This document shows positions 26,286 to 33,610 of a stretch of DNA of 64,000 nt, in pieces. Made by a program: the position numbers and the translations under genes. The stretch's first letter is position 1. Each line of letters begins with the position of its first letter. The stretch covers positions 62,001-126,000 of the forward strand of contig NZ_JACESP010000004.1 in assembly GCF_013911755.1 (NCBI RefSeq). The letters run 5' to 3'. The stretch comes from Sphingosinicella sp. (GTDB lineage Bacteria > Pseudomonadota > Alphaproteobacteria > Sphingomonadales > Sphingomonadaceae). The notes beneath the pieces were generated by a model. That model saw only the letters and a list, made by a program, of their open reading frames with translations. It was not told the origin of the DNA and did not search any database.

Positions 26286-27645
26286 AAGCGGCTCCATGAG
26301 AGATGACGGGGTTTTCCGGCCAACTGCCGTCCGAGGTCGCGTCGGAACGCTCGCCGTTCGGCGCATGACGCCAGGTCCGCAGAAGCGATGGGCGTCCCCA
26401 ATGATAACCCTGCTGCCACCGCCCCCCGGCGGCGAGAACGATATCAGCCTGCTCCTGCGTCTCGACACCTTCGACGACGACAGTGGCGCCCAAAGCCTGC
26501 CCGATACCGATCAGATGCGGCAGCATCGCGCCCTCGGCGGCGGAGACCGACGCTCGCCGCACGAAGAAGCGGTCGATTTTTACGAAGTCGGGCGAGAACG
26601 CCAGCAACTGACGGATCGAGGCATAGCCCGTCCCGAAATCGTCGAGCGCAATCCGGCATCCCAGTCGGCGCATGCTGGTGACGAAGCGAACCGCCCCAGA
26701 AACGCTGGGCATTGCCGCAGTCTCGGTAATCTCGAGAACCAGCCGACGCGCCACATCGGGCATCGCGACAAGGCGTGATTTTGTCTCATCCCACCAGGCA
26801 TCGTGGCGGACGGATTGAGCCGAGATATTGACGGCGAGAATGACATCCGGAGCTTGCTCCAGTTCATCGATGACCCGCGACACGACATAATGATCAACGA
26901 CCCGTGCGAAACCGAGCCGTTCGAGAGCCAGAAAGACGTCGCCTGGTGGGTGAGCCTTTCCGTCATCGTCGAGCAGGCGAACCAGCGCCTCGCGATAGAG
27001 GACAAGCTCCGGCCCGGCTGCGTCACATACAGGCTGCCAGGCAAGCATGAGTTCCTGCCGTCCCGTATCGTCGGCAGAGCCCGAGATGATGCCGGACAGC
27101 AGCCCGGAGACCAGACCTACATCGCTACGATAGCGATCTGACCAGTCGCTCCGATCGTCAGGCCAAGCCCCACTAAAGCCAATGTTGCAGGCACCAGATT
27201 GCCCGGCCTTGAGTCCATGCGCCTGCATGAGCGCGCCGGGAATCTCCCATCGCCCGCTGACCCAGACATGAATGAAGTGCCCGGAGACTTCGATGGAGAG
27301 CAGAGGTGCAAGCCAGCAAAACTTGTCCAGCCATACCCGGCAGGCATCGGGAAGTGACCCGGCCCCCAGCGCTTCGACATTCCAGATCAGGACATCGATC
27401 TCGCCATTTGCCTCGGGGACGACGATGCCATCGGCGCGAAACAGGTCGACCAGCATCCGCTGGACGCCTGAAAGAGCAGCGCGCGCCCCTTCTTCGCCAT
27501 AGGCGCGACGGATATGGGTGTAATTTTCGATGCGGATCGAGAAATGAACGGCGTCGCTATCGGATAACCGCTTGGGACGGCGCAACATATGCACGTTGCC
27601 GGCAGTCCCGCCGTTCCCCTCCAGATTGTGCGCCACATGGACCAT
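26275..27645 (-). CDS. c-di-GMP phosphodiesterase (degenerate GGDEF plus EAL domain)
   Basis: The 456-residue protein has an N-terminal region (about 30-170) that looks like a degenerate GGDEF domain without the GGDEF signature, and a C-terminal EAL domain (about 190-435). Catalytic motifs are intact: EALVRL, VNISAQS, LEITETA, DDFGTGYAS, KIDRFFV, VEGVETQEQ and GYHWGRP. It should hydrolyse c-di-GMP, the messenger controlling surface attachment. No transmembrane segment is visible; the two small membrane proteins encoded just downstream may localise it. It lies directly upstream of the HfaA/HfaB-like operon in the same direction. A start at 27588 is also possible. Confidence 0.85.
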   Translation of the reverse strand: MVHVAHNLEGNGGTAGNVHMLRRPKRLSDSDAVHFSIRIENYTHIRRAYGEEGARAALSGVQRMLVDLFRADGIVVPEANGEIDVLIWNVEALGAGSLPDACRVWLDKFCWLAPLLSIEVSGHFIHVWVSGRWEIPGALMQAHGLKAGQSGACNIGFSGAWPDDRSDWSDRYRSDVGLVSGLLSGIISGSADDTGRQELMLAWQPVCDAAGPELVLYREALVRLLDDDGKAHPPGDVFLALERLGFARVVDHYVVSRVIDELEQAPDVILAVNISAQSVRHDAWWDETKSRLVAMPDVARRLVLEITETAAMPSVSGAVRFVTSMRRLGCRIALDDFGTGYASIRQLLAFSPDFVKIDRFFVRRASVSAAEGAMLPHLIGIGQALGATVVVEGVETQEQADIVLAAGGRWQQGYHWGRPSLLRTWRHAPNGERSDATSDGSWPENPVISHGAAYDR

Positions 27646-27694
27646 TCAGACCCCCCGAAACCCGTCGGGTCGAACCGGCGAGTCTGTGACGGTC

Positions 27695-27711
27695 TATCCA
27701 AAACTGTATCA
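27695..27711. repeat. 17-bp inverted repeat flanking the recombinase (left copy)
   Basis: TATCCAAAACTGTATCA here is the exact reverse complement of the sequence at 28610-28626. The left copy lies between the divergent EAL gene and the recombinase; the right copy lies in the 3' part of the recombinase gene. Such pairs can be recombinase core-binding sites or ends of a small mobile unit. Confidence 0.65.
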
Positions 27712-27792
27712 GCCAAGCCGAATGGGAGTTTTGGTAAGGCTCCGGCAGTTAGAGCGCCCCGAGAAAAATCTAGCATGGGGAGCCGGGAACAG

Positions 27793-28734
27793 ATGCCGTG
27801 GACAGTCTTCAATCGCTATGGTCAGAGAAAATATCTGACTTCATCAGAAGTCGATTCATTTGTAAAATCGGCAAAGGGCACTTCGATCGAGGTGCAGAGC
27901 TTTTGCTGGATGCTTGCATTCAGCGGATGCCGTATCTCTGAAGCCTTGTCCCTCACCCGCGACAGCATCGACTTTGAAGCCGAGCACGTCATCATTAGGT
28001 GCCTGAAAAAGCGGGGAAAACGTGTATTTCGGGCGATCCCGCTGCCACCGGAATATCTTAAGCTGCTTCGCCGCTGGCTGGGGCAGGTTAAGAACGGAAC
28101 TTCACCCTTGTGGCCTTGGTCGCGCATGACCGGATACCGGCGCATTTGCGAGGTGATGCAGTCCGCTGGCATCAGGGGAACCTACGCTACTCCGAAAGGG
28201 CTGCGTCATGCCTTCGGCATTCGTGCGATCCAGGCAAGCGTTCCCCTCACTCTCGTCCAGCGCTGGTTGGGCCATGCCGATATCAAGACCACAGCGATCT
28301 ACACAGGCGCAATGGGACCTGAAGAGCGCGAAATCGCGGCGCGCATGTGGAAAACTAAGTCTATGTGGGGGCGGTCATCGAGCGGACCCAGCTCCACCCC
28401 AAGGAGCCACGAGCCAGACCCTATTAACGCTCCGTTCGACTATCATGAATTCGGCGAATATACCCGCGATACTTCGGCTAAATCGGAAAACTTCCAAGTT
28501 TCGACCGAAACTACGAAGATCGCCCCTGTGCCGACATCTCTCGGAGAGCTGGTTAACAGCGCAAAAAAGATCGCCGAAACGCGAATGGCGCGAATGCTCT
28601 ATTGCCCTTTGATACAGTTTTGGATACAGTGTAACTCTGATTATCCCTATTTTTCATCATCTTACTCCTCCATTGGTGACGTTCCTCCCGCTGACGCGCC
28701 CTGGTTGATCCCCAGACTGGAGCCAACCGGTTGA
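27793..28734 (+). CDS. Tyrosine recombinase/integrase lacking an arm-binding domain
   Basis: The open frame starts at 27589, but the stretch before 27793 reads as non-coding and holds one inverted repeat; the ATG at 27793 (313 aa; alternative 27775) leads straight into the catalytic domain. The active-site set is present: Arg in SGCRISEAL, Lys in the LKKRGKRVFRAIPL hairpin, His/Arg in GLRHAFGIRAIQ, His in WLGHADIKTT and the Tyr in AIYTGA. There is no N-terminal SAM-like domain. After the Tyr comes an unusual tail of about 120 residues whose DNA contains the second 17-bp repeat. It is the likely agent that brought in the neighbouring cargo. Confidence 0.85.
   Translation: MPWTVFNRYGQRKYLTSSEVDSFVKSAKGTSIEVQSFCWMLAFSGCRISEALSLTRDSIDFEAEHVIIRCLKKRGKRVFRAIPLPPEYLKLLRRWLGQVKNGTSPLWPWSRMTGYRRICEVMQSAGIRGTYATPKGLRHAFGIRAIQASVPLTLVQRWLGHADIKTTAIYTGAMGPEEREIAARMWKTKSMWGRSSSGPSSTPRSHEPDPINAPFDYHEFGEYTRDTSAKSENFQVSTETTKIAPVPTSLGELVNSAKKIAETRMARMLYCPLIQFWIQCNSDYPYFSSSYSSIGDVPPADAPWLIPRLEPTG
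28610..28626. repeat. 17-bp inverted repeat flanking the recombinase (right copy)
   Basis: TGATACAGTTTTGGATA is a perfect inverted match to 27695-27711. It is also part of a local direct repeat, GATACAG occurring again 5 bases further on (28623-28629). It lies inside the recombinase tail, as att sites sometimes overlap integrase 3' ends. Confidence 0.65.
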
Positions 28735-28915
28735 ACCTTGGCACAATCAATCGGATTTTACGTCACACTTGCCGGTCGACGAACCTTTCGGTCGGTCACC
28801 GATGAGGCATGGAGGGACTGACGAAGGGGTGAACCACGCACCGAACCGGGACGGATCGGGCGAGAAACAGGATCACGTCATCTGAAATCGCGCTTCTACA
28901 GGATGTTGGGCCGTT
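28735..28915. other. Probable right junction of the cargo island
   Basis: This 181-base stretch between the recombinase stop and the CopG-like gene stop has no gene on either strand. By comparison with usual traG-copG-trbB order, one insertion boundary should lie here and the other in 1260-1403. I compared the two stretches by eye and found no clear direct repeat. Confidence 0.4.
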
Positions 28916-29347
28916 TTATGAACCGGTAGGGTCGGCGTTCGTGCGATCCTCGGCAAGCTCTTCCCTGAACCGGGGACCGAGTTCCATGCGGCGGTTCAGC
29001 GTGTCGATGAAACGCGTCCAGCGCTCCCGGCCCTGGGCATGGGCGGCCTTGACCGCGCCATCAGGGAGGGGTGGCGTCGCACTGAGCCAGGAGCGGATGA
29101 ACAGGGCCAGCGTCTCGTTGGACAGTTCGACATGCCATTCGAGCCGCTCGACATCGCGCGTCAGGCGATCAAGACGCCGACTGAGCGAGGCTTCGAGCCG
29201 ATCGGCTGCGTCGGGGGAAAGGAACGAGACCAGCGCCGCTTCGATGATCGCGGTCTGCGAGGCCTTGCGCCTGCGTGCATGGTCGGCAAGCGCCCGGGCG
29301 AGATCGGCCGGCAGGCGCACGCTGCGCTTGACCTGACCGCCGCTCAC
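28916..29347 (-). CDS. CopG/RHH-like conjugal transfer accessory protein
   Basis: The 143-residue protein has an N-terminal ribbon-helix-helix-like segment (QVKRSVRLPADLARALADHA, KASQTAIIEAALVSFL), then a helical coiled region (LEASLSRRLDRLTRDVERLE) and a hydrophobic helix in the second half. Such CopG-type proteins are encoded directly after traG in trb-type elements. Here the start overlaps the traG stop by 4 bases. In intact elements trbB follows; here it is missing from this place and found at 276-1259. Confidence 0.85.
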   Translation of the reverse strand: MSGGQVKRSVRLPADLARALADHARRRKASQTAIIEAALVSFLSPDAADRLEASLSRRLDRLTRDVERLEWHVELSNETLALFIRSWLSATPPLPDGAVKAAHAQGRERWTRFIDTLNRRMELGPRFREELAEDRTNADPTGS

Positions 29348-31404
29348 AGGAGCAGCCCGTCATCGGGATCGAGCGAGGCGTTGCGGGCGTTGCGGCGCAT
29401 CAGCCGGTCGGCCTGCCGCCGCGCCTGCGTCGCGTCCTCCTGCGCGTCGTTGCGATCGAAATCGAACTCATTGGCCTTCGGCGTGGAATCGGGGGCAATA
29501 TTCTCATGCGCCCCCAGCTCCGGCTCCTGCCGTATGCCGGCATTGGCCGCATCGTCCGTGGCTTCAGCCTCACCAGCGTCGACAGGCGCATCGGTCGCAA
29601 CACCATCCTCGCCCGCCTTTCCGGTCGCTTCTTCGGTCTGGGCCGCAGGCGGCGGCAGAGGCGGCGCCTCCACCGGATCGAGCATGGTCCAGTCATCCCG
29701 AGGCCGTAGATCGGGCGCAAGGGGTTTGGGCTCGGGCGGTGGCAGGAGCCGCGCTTTGAACCGCGGATCGAGATAGTAGCGCGCCTTGGCCGCCCGGACC
29801 GGCGCGGTGCTGGCGACGAAGACGATCTCCTCGTCCTCGGAAAATTGCTGGATCTCGCCGGGGGTAAGCAAGGGCCGCGCGGTTTCGGTGCGTGAGACCA
29901 TGATATGCCCCAGCCAGGGCGCGAGCCGGTGCCCGGCATAATTCTTCATCGAGCGCTGTTCAGTCGCAGTGCCGAGCGCGTCGGACACGCGCTTGGCGGT
30001 ACGTTCGTCATTGGCGGCGAAAGCGACACGAACATGGCAATTGTCGAGGATGGCGTTGTTCTGGCCATAGGCCTTCTCGATCTGGTTCAGCGATTGGGCG
30101 ATGAGGAAGGCCTTGATTCCATAGCCTGCGACATAGGCAAGTGCGCTCTCGAAGAAATCGAGCCGGCCGAGCGCGGGAAATTCGTCGAGCATGAACAGGA
30201 GCCGCTGGCGCTGGCCCTGCACTGTCAGTTCCTCGGTCAGCCGCCGGCCGATCTGGTTGAGCATCAGGCGCACCAGCGGCTTGGTCCGGCTAATGTCGCT
30301 GGGCGGGATCACCAGATAGAGCGAGACCGGCACGGGGGAGGATACGAGATCGGCGATGCGCCAGTCGGAAGCCCCGGTCACCTTCGCCACGACGGGATCG
30401 CGATAAAGCCCCAGGAACGACATGGCGGTGGAAAGCACGCCCGAACGCTCATTGTCGGACTTGTTGAGCAGTTCCTGCGCGGCCGCCGCCACGACCGGAT
30501 GGACGCCGGCCTCACCCAGATGCCGGGTCGCCTTCATCCGCCGCAAGGTTTCCTCCACCGGACGCCGCGGATCGGAGAGGAAGGCGGCGACACCGGCGAG
30601 CGTCTTGTCGGCCTCGGCATAGAGGACATGGAGGATGGCGCCGACCAGCAGCGCATGGCTGGTCTTTTCCCAATGGTTGCGCTTTTCCAGACTGCCTTCG
30701 GGGTCGATCAGCACATCGGCGACATTCTGGACGTCGCGCACTTCCCACTCGCCCTTGCGGACCTCGAGCAGCGGATTGTAGCCGTTGGACAAAGGATTGG
30801 TGGGGTCGAACAGCAGGACGCGGCCATGCGCCGCACGAAAGCCCGCGGTCAGCGTCCAGTTTTCGCCCTTGATGTCATGGACGACGCAGCTGCCCGGCCA
30901 GGTCAGCAGCGAGGGGATGACGAGACCAACGCCCTTGCCCGACCGGGTCGGCGCGAAGCAGAGCACATGCTCGGGACCGTCGTGGCGCAGATAGCGTTTC
31001 TCGTGCCAGCCGATCACCACGCCGTCGTCGGCATAGAGCCCGGCCTTGCGGATCTCCTTCTCCGTCGCCCAGCGCGCCGAGCCATAAGTCTCGGATTTCT
31101 TTTCCTCGCGCGCGCGCCAGACCGACATGGCGATCGCGACGACCACGGCAGCCATGGCGCCCGAGACCGCGATGAAGGCGCCGGTCTCGAAGATCTTCGG
31201 CGCATAGGCGTCATAGGCGAACCACCACCAGAAGAAGGCGGGTGGCGGATAGATCGGCCACGGACCCAGCCAGAACCAGGGCTGCCCCAGTTCAGGCTGA
31301 TAGGCGAGCGCAGCCGCCGTCCACTGGGTTGCAGCCCAGATACCAAACAGGGTCAGGGTGATGACGGCCAGCACCTGGCCCCAGAGGATTTTGGTTGCAG
31401 ACAT
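29344..31404 (-). CDS. traG: TraG/VirD4 type IV coupling protein
   Basis: The 686-residue protein has two N-terminal transmembrane helices (about 10-32 and 75-95), a Walker A loop APTRSGKGVG at about 151-160, a Walker B LLFMLDEFPALG, and the T4SS-DNA_transf signature segments (NPLSNGYNPL, LLTPGEIQQF). It couples the relaxosome to the mating channel. A C-terminal acidic tail rich in Ala, Asp and Glu of about 100 residues is typical for this subgroup. A fragment closely related to residues about 130-215 occurs at 37890-38140. Confidence 0.95.
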   Translation of the reverse strand: MSATKILWGQVLAVITLTLFGIWAATQWTAAALAYQPELGQPWFWLGPWPIYPPPAFFWWWFAYDAYAPKIFETGAFIAVSGAMAAVVVAIAMSVWRAREEKKSETYGSARWATEKEIRKAGLYADDGVVIGWHEKRYLRHDGPEHVLCFAPTRSGKGVGLVIPSLLTWPGSCVVHDIKGENWTLTAGFRAAHGRVLLFDPTNPLSNGYNPLLEVRKGEWEVRDVQNVADVLIDPEGSLEKRNHWEKTSHALLVGAILHVLYAEADKTLAGVAAFLSDPRRPVEETLRRMKATRHLGEAGVHPVVAAAAQELLNKSDNERSGVLSTAMSFLGLYRDPVVAKVTGASDWRIADLVSSPVPVSLYLVIPPSDISRTKPLVRLMLNQIGRRLTEELTVQGQRQRLLFMLDEFPALGRLDFFESALAYVAGYGIKAFLIAQSLNQIEKAYGQNNAILDNCHVRVAFAANDERTAKRVSDALGTATEQRSMKNYAGHRLAPWLGHIMVSRTETARPLLTPGEIQQFSEDEEIVFVASTAPVRAAKARYYLDPRFKARLLPPPEPKPLAPDLRPRDDWTMLDPVEAPPLPPPAAQTEEATGKAGEDGVATDAPVDAGEAEATDDAANAGIRQEPELGAHENIAPDSTPKANEFDFDRNDAQEDATQARRQADRLMRRNARNASLDPDDGLLL

Positions 31405-31626
31405 GGTCGATCCTCGAAAGACAAATGAGGATCGGGACCGCGATTGACGGAAGATTCAAGCATGGAATGCTACCGCCGCACTCTGGCGTAGAAAGACAGG
31501 GATCGGCGTAATGCAGGGATCGCAAATGTCCCTGCAAACAGATTGTCGGGCCAGATTTCCATGGCCCCGCTATAATCGACAAAGATGCTGTTTCAGGTCG
31601 AGTGATGAAGAAAGCTGGCCGCACCG
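31405..31626 (-). promoter_or_regulatory. Intergenic region upstream of traG with a hairpin
   Basis: No gene is seen in these 222 bases. An inverted repeat GCAGGGA (31513-31519) / TCCCTGC (31529-31535) lies about 110 bases before traG and just after the tonB stop. It may be a terminator for the iron operon or part of traG control; no T-run supports termination strongly. Confidence 0.3.
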
Positions 31627-32415
31627 TTACCGCAGGAAGAACTGCACCGGCACGACCAGTTCCAGCGTGTCGCCGGGTTTGTCGTCAGGAGGCTTGGGTA
31701 GCGGTTGAGCTCGCCGGGGCAAGGCCAGCGCCTCCCGGTCCAGATCGGAAACTCCGGACGATCGCTCCAGCGCTACGGACAGCACCTTACCCTGCCTGTC
31801 CATGACGAAGCGGATATAGGGCACACCCTGCTGGCGTCTTGCTTCGGCCAGCCTCGGATAGCGGCGATACCTGTTGAGCTGCACCAACACCCGCCCTTCC
31901 CATGTGTCCGGGCCATTGCTCGACACGCGCGGCGCGGGCGGCGCCGGCGCGGTCCTGGGGGCGGCCGTTTCCGGTTCTTTCGGGGCCGGATCGGCGGGCT
32001 GCACGGTCGGTACGGGCATCGGCGCCGTCACCGGCGAGATCGGGATTTTGGTTGGCTCGATCCGCTCGATTTTAACCGGCTCCTGCTGCGTTTCCTTCTT
32101 CTCGACTGGCTTGGGCGCATTTTTCGGTTCCGGGGGCGTATCGTCCGGCGCGGCGGGCGGCTTGAGGTCCATGACCGTCAACGTCGCCTGCTGCGGCCGT
32201 TTGACGTACGTGGTCGATATGGAGATCAGGAACAGCGCAGCCACGATGCCGTAAACAGCCAGCGAGCCGCCAATCCCGAACAGCCTGTTGCTACGGGAAG
32301 AAGAATAGCCATGCCGTTGGATCCGGTGACAGGCTGGCTGTGTATCGGGCATCGGTTGCATAGCGACAGAGTGCGGTTGATCGCCACTGTCGCTATGGGC
32401 ATCATTGAGCAGCAT
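31627..32415 (-). CDS. tonB: TonB energy transducer of the iron-uptake operon
   Basis: I place the start at the ATG at 32415 (262 aa), 14 bases inside the PepSY gene; the frame extends to 32484. A membrane anchor lies after a short cytoplasmic part (LAVYGIVAALFLISI), followed by a Pro/Lys/Glu-rich linker (PPEPKNAPKPVEKK) and a C-terminal TonB domain with YPRLAEARRQQGVPYIRFVMDRQGKV. It ends in a beta strand LVVPVQFFL. It should energise the TonB-dependent receptor encoded two genes upstream. Confidence 0.9.
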   Translation of the reverse strand: MLLNDAHSDSGDQPHSVAMQPMPDTQPACHRIQRHGYSSSRSNRLFGIGGSLAVYGIVAALFLISISTTYVKRPQQATLTVMDLKPPAAPDDTPPEPKNAPKPVEKKETQQEPVKIERIEPTKIPISPVTAPMPVPTVQPADPAPKEPETAAPRTAPAPPAPRVSSNGPDTWEGRVLVQLNRYRRYPRLAEARRQQGVPYIRFVMDRQGKVLSVALERSSGVSDLDREALALPRRAQPLPKPPDDKPGDTLELVVPVQFFLR

Positions 32416-33601
32416 CGAGTGCTCCACTCCGGGCAATAGCAGCCGGCCGCCGGTTCGCCCGTCGCCTGCTGCTACGGGACGCACGCTTCCTCCACCAGAT
32501 ATAGACGCCGGTGATGGACAACATCGCCACGACCAGCCCGGTGACGCAGATGAGGATACGACCGGGCAGACCCGCGACCTGGCCAGAATGAACCGGAAGC
32601 ATCAGCCCTGCGATCATATCCCCGGCTTTGCCCGCACCTGCTTCTTCGACCGACAGGATGTGGCCATCCGCAGCGGAGACGAAGATCGTCGAGGCGCCAA
32701 AACCTGCCTGATGGGGGCGGCCAAAGCGTATGCCATAGAATCCCTGCGCACGGGCGGCATAAATCATGGCAACGGGATGATCCCAGTGGCGGCGAGCCGC
32801 CTCGCCCTTCGCTTTTGCGAGCGCGTCATTCCAATCGAGCGTCATGGGCGGCGCGGTCGGTGGTGCGGGCTGATCCCATATGCGCGGGCTGGTCGGCAGC
32901 AGGGCCGACAGGACCGGGCGGAACAATTCGCTGTTGAGGTTCAGGGAAACGCCGGACAGCGCAAGCAGGAACAATATTGCCAATAGCCACAAACCGCAGG
33001 CGCGGTGCAGGTCGAGATTGAGGCGATAAGGCCCGGCACCGCGTTTGATCGTCCAGGCCAGTTTCCACTTCTTCCAGAAGGGACGGCCGCGCGGCAGCGT
33101 GAGAGCGAAACCTGCAAAGCAATCGAACATCCATGCCAGCGCGATGCCGCCCATCAGCCACGCGCCCCAGTTGCCGGGCATGGTCAGCGAAGAGTGCAGC
33201 CTGTAAAGGAAGGGGATGAGGCGGAGCCGATCGAGGCCGAAGACGCCATTCATGCGCCTGCCAAGGATGGCGCCGGTGCCCGGGTCCACGAACAGCTGAT
33301 CATAGGCGAGAGCGGTATCGCCGCCCCTGGAGCCGACAAACGCCTGGGCACTCTCGCCCGGCGCCGAGGGAAAGACGAGCGTGAAAATCTCAACAGCAGG
33401 ATCGGCGTGTTCGATCGCCTTGGCGAGCCGCGAGGGCGACAATGACTGACCCGTCCGTTCGATATGGAACAGGCTGGGATTGAGCCAGGCGTCCAACTCG
33501 GACTGGAATGCCACTATGCTGCCGGTCAGTCCGGCGATGACGAGAAATCCCGCGATCGCCAGACCGACATATCGGTGAAGGATGACCAGCAGCGCGCGCA
33601 T
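32402..33601 (-). CDS. PepSY-associated membrane protein (siderophore-iron reductase type)
   Basis: The 399-residue protein opens with a transmembrane helix (HRYVGLAIAGFLVIAGLTGS), contains three further membrane helices (about 145-165, 205-225, 345-370) and has two PepSY-like periplasmic regions. PepSY_TM proteins next to TonB-dependent receptors are thought to reduce ferric siderophores in the periplasm. The start lies 9 bases after the receptor gene stop and the end overlaps tonB, so all three form one transcript. Confidence 0.88.
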   Translation of the reverse strand: MRALLVILHRYVGLAIAGFLVIAGLTGSIVAFQSELDAWLNPSLFHIERTGQSLSPSRLAKAIEHADPAVEIFTLVFPSAPGESAQAFVGSRGGDTALAYDQLFVDPGTGAILGRRMNGVFGLDRLRLIPFLYRLHSSLTMPGNWGAWLMGGIALAWMFDCFAGFALTLPRGRPFWKKWKLAWTIKRGAGPYRLNLDLHRACGLWLLAILFLLALSGVSLNLNSELFRPVLSALLPTSPRIWDQPAPPTAPPMTLDWNDALAKAKGEAARRHWDHPVAMIYAARAQGFYGIRFGRPHQAGFGASTIFVSAADGHILSVEEAGAGKAGDMIAGLMLPVHSGQVAGLPGRILICVTGLVVAMLSITGVYIWWRKRASRSSRRRANRRPAAIARSGALDAAQ

Positions 33602-33610
33602 GGCCGGCGC

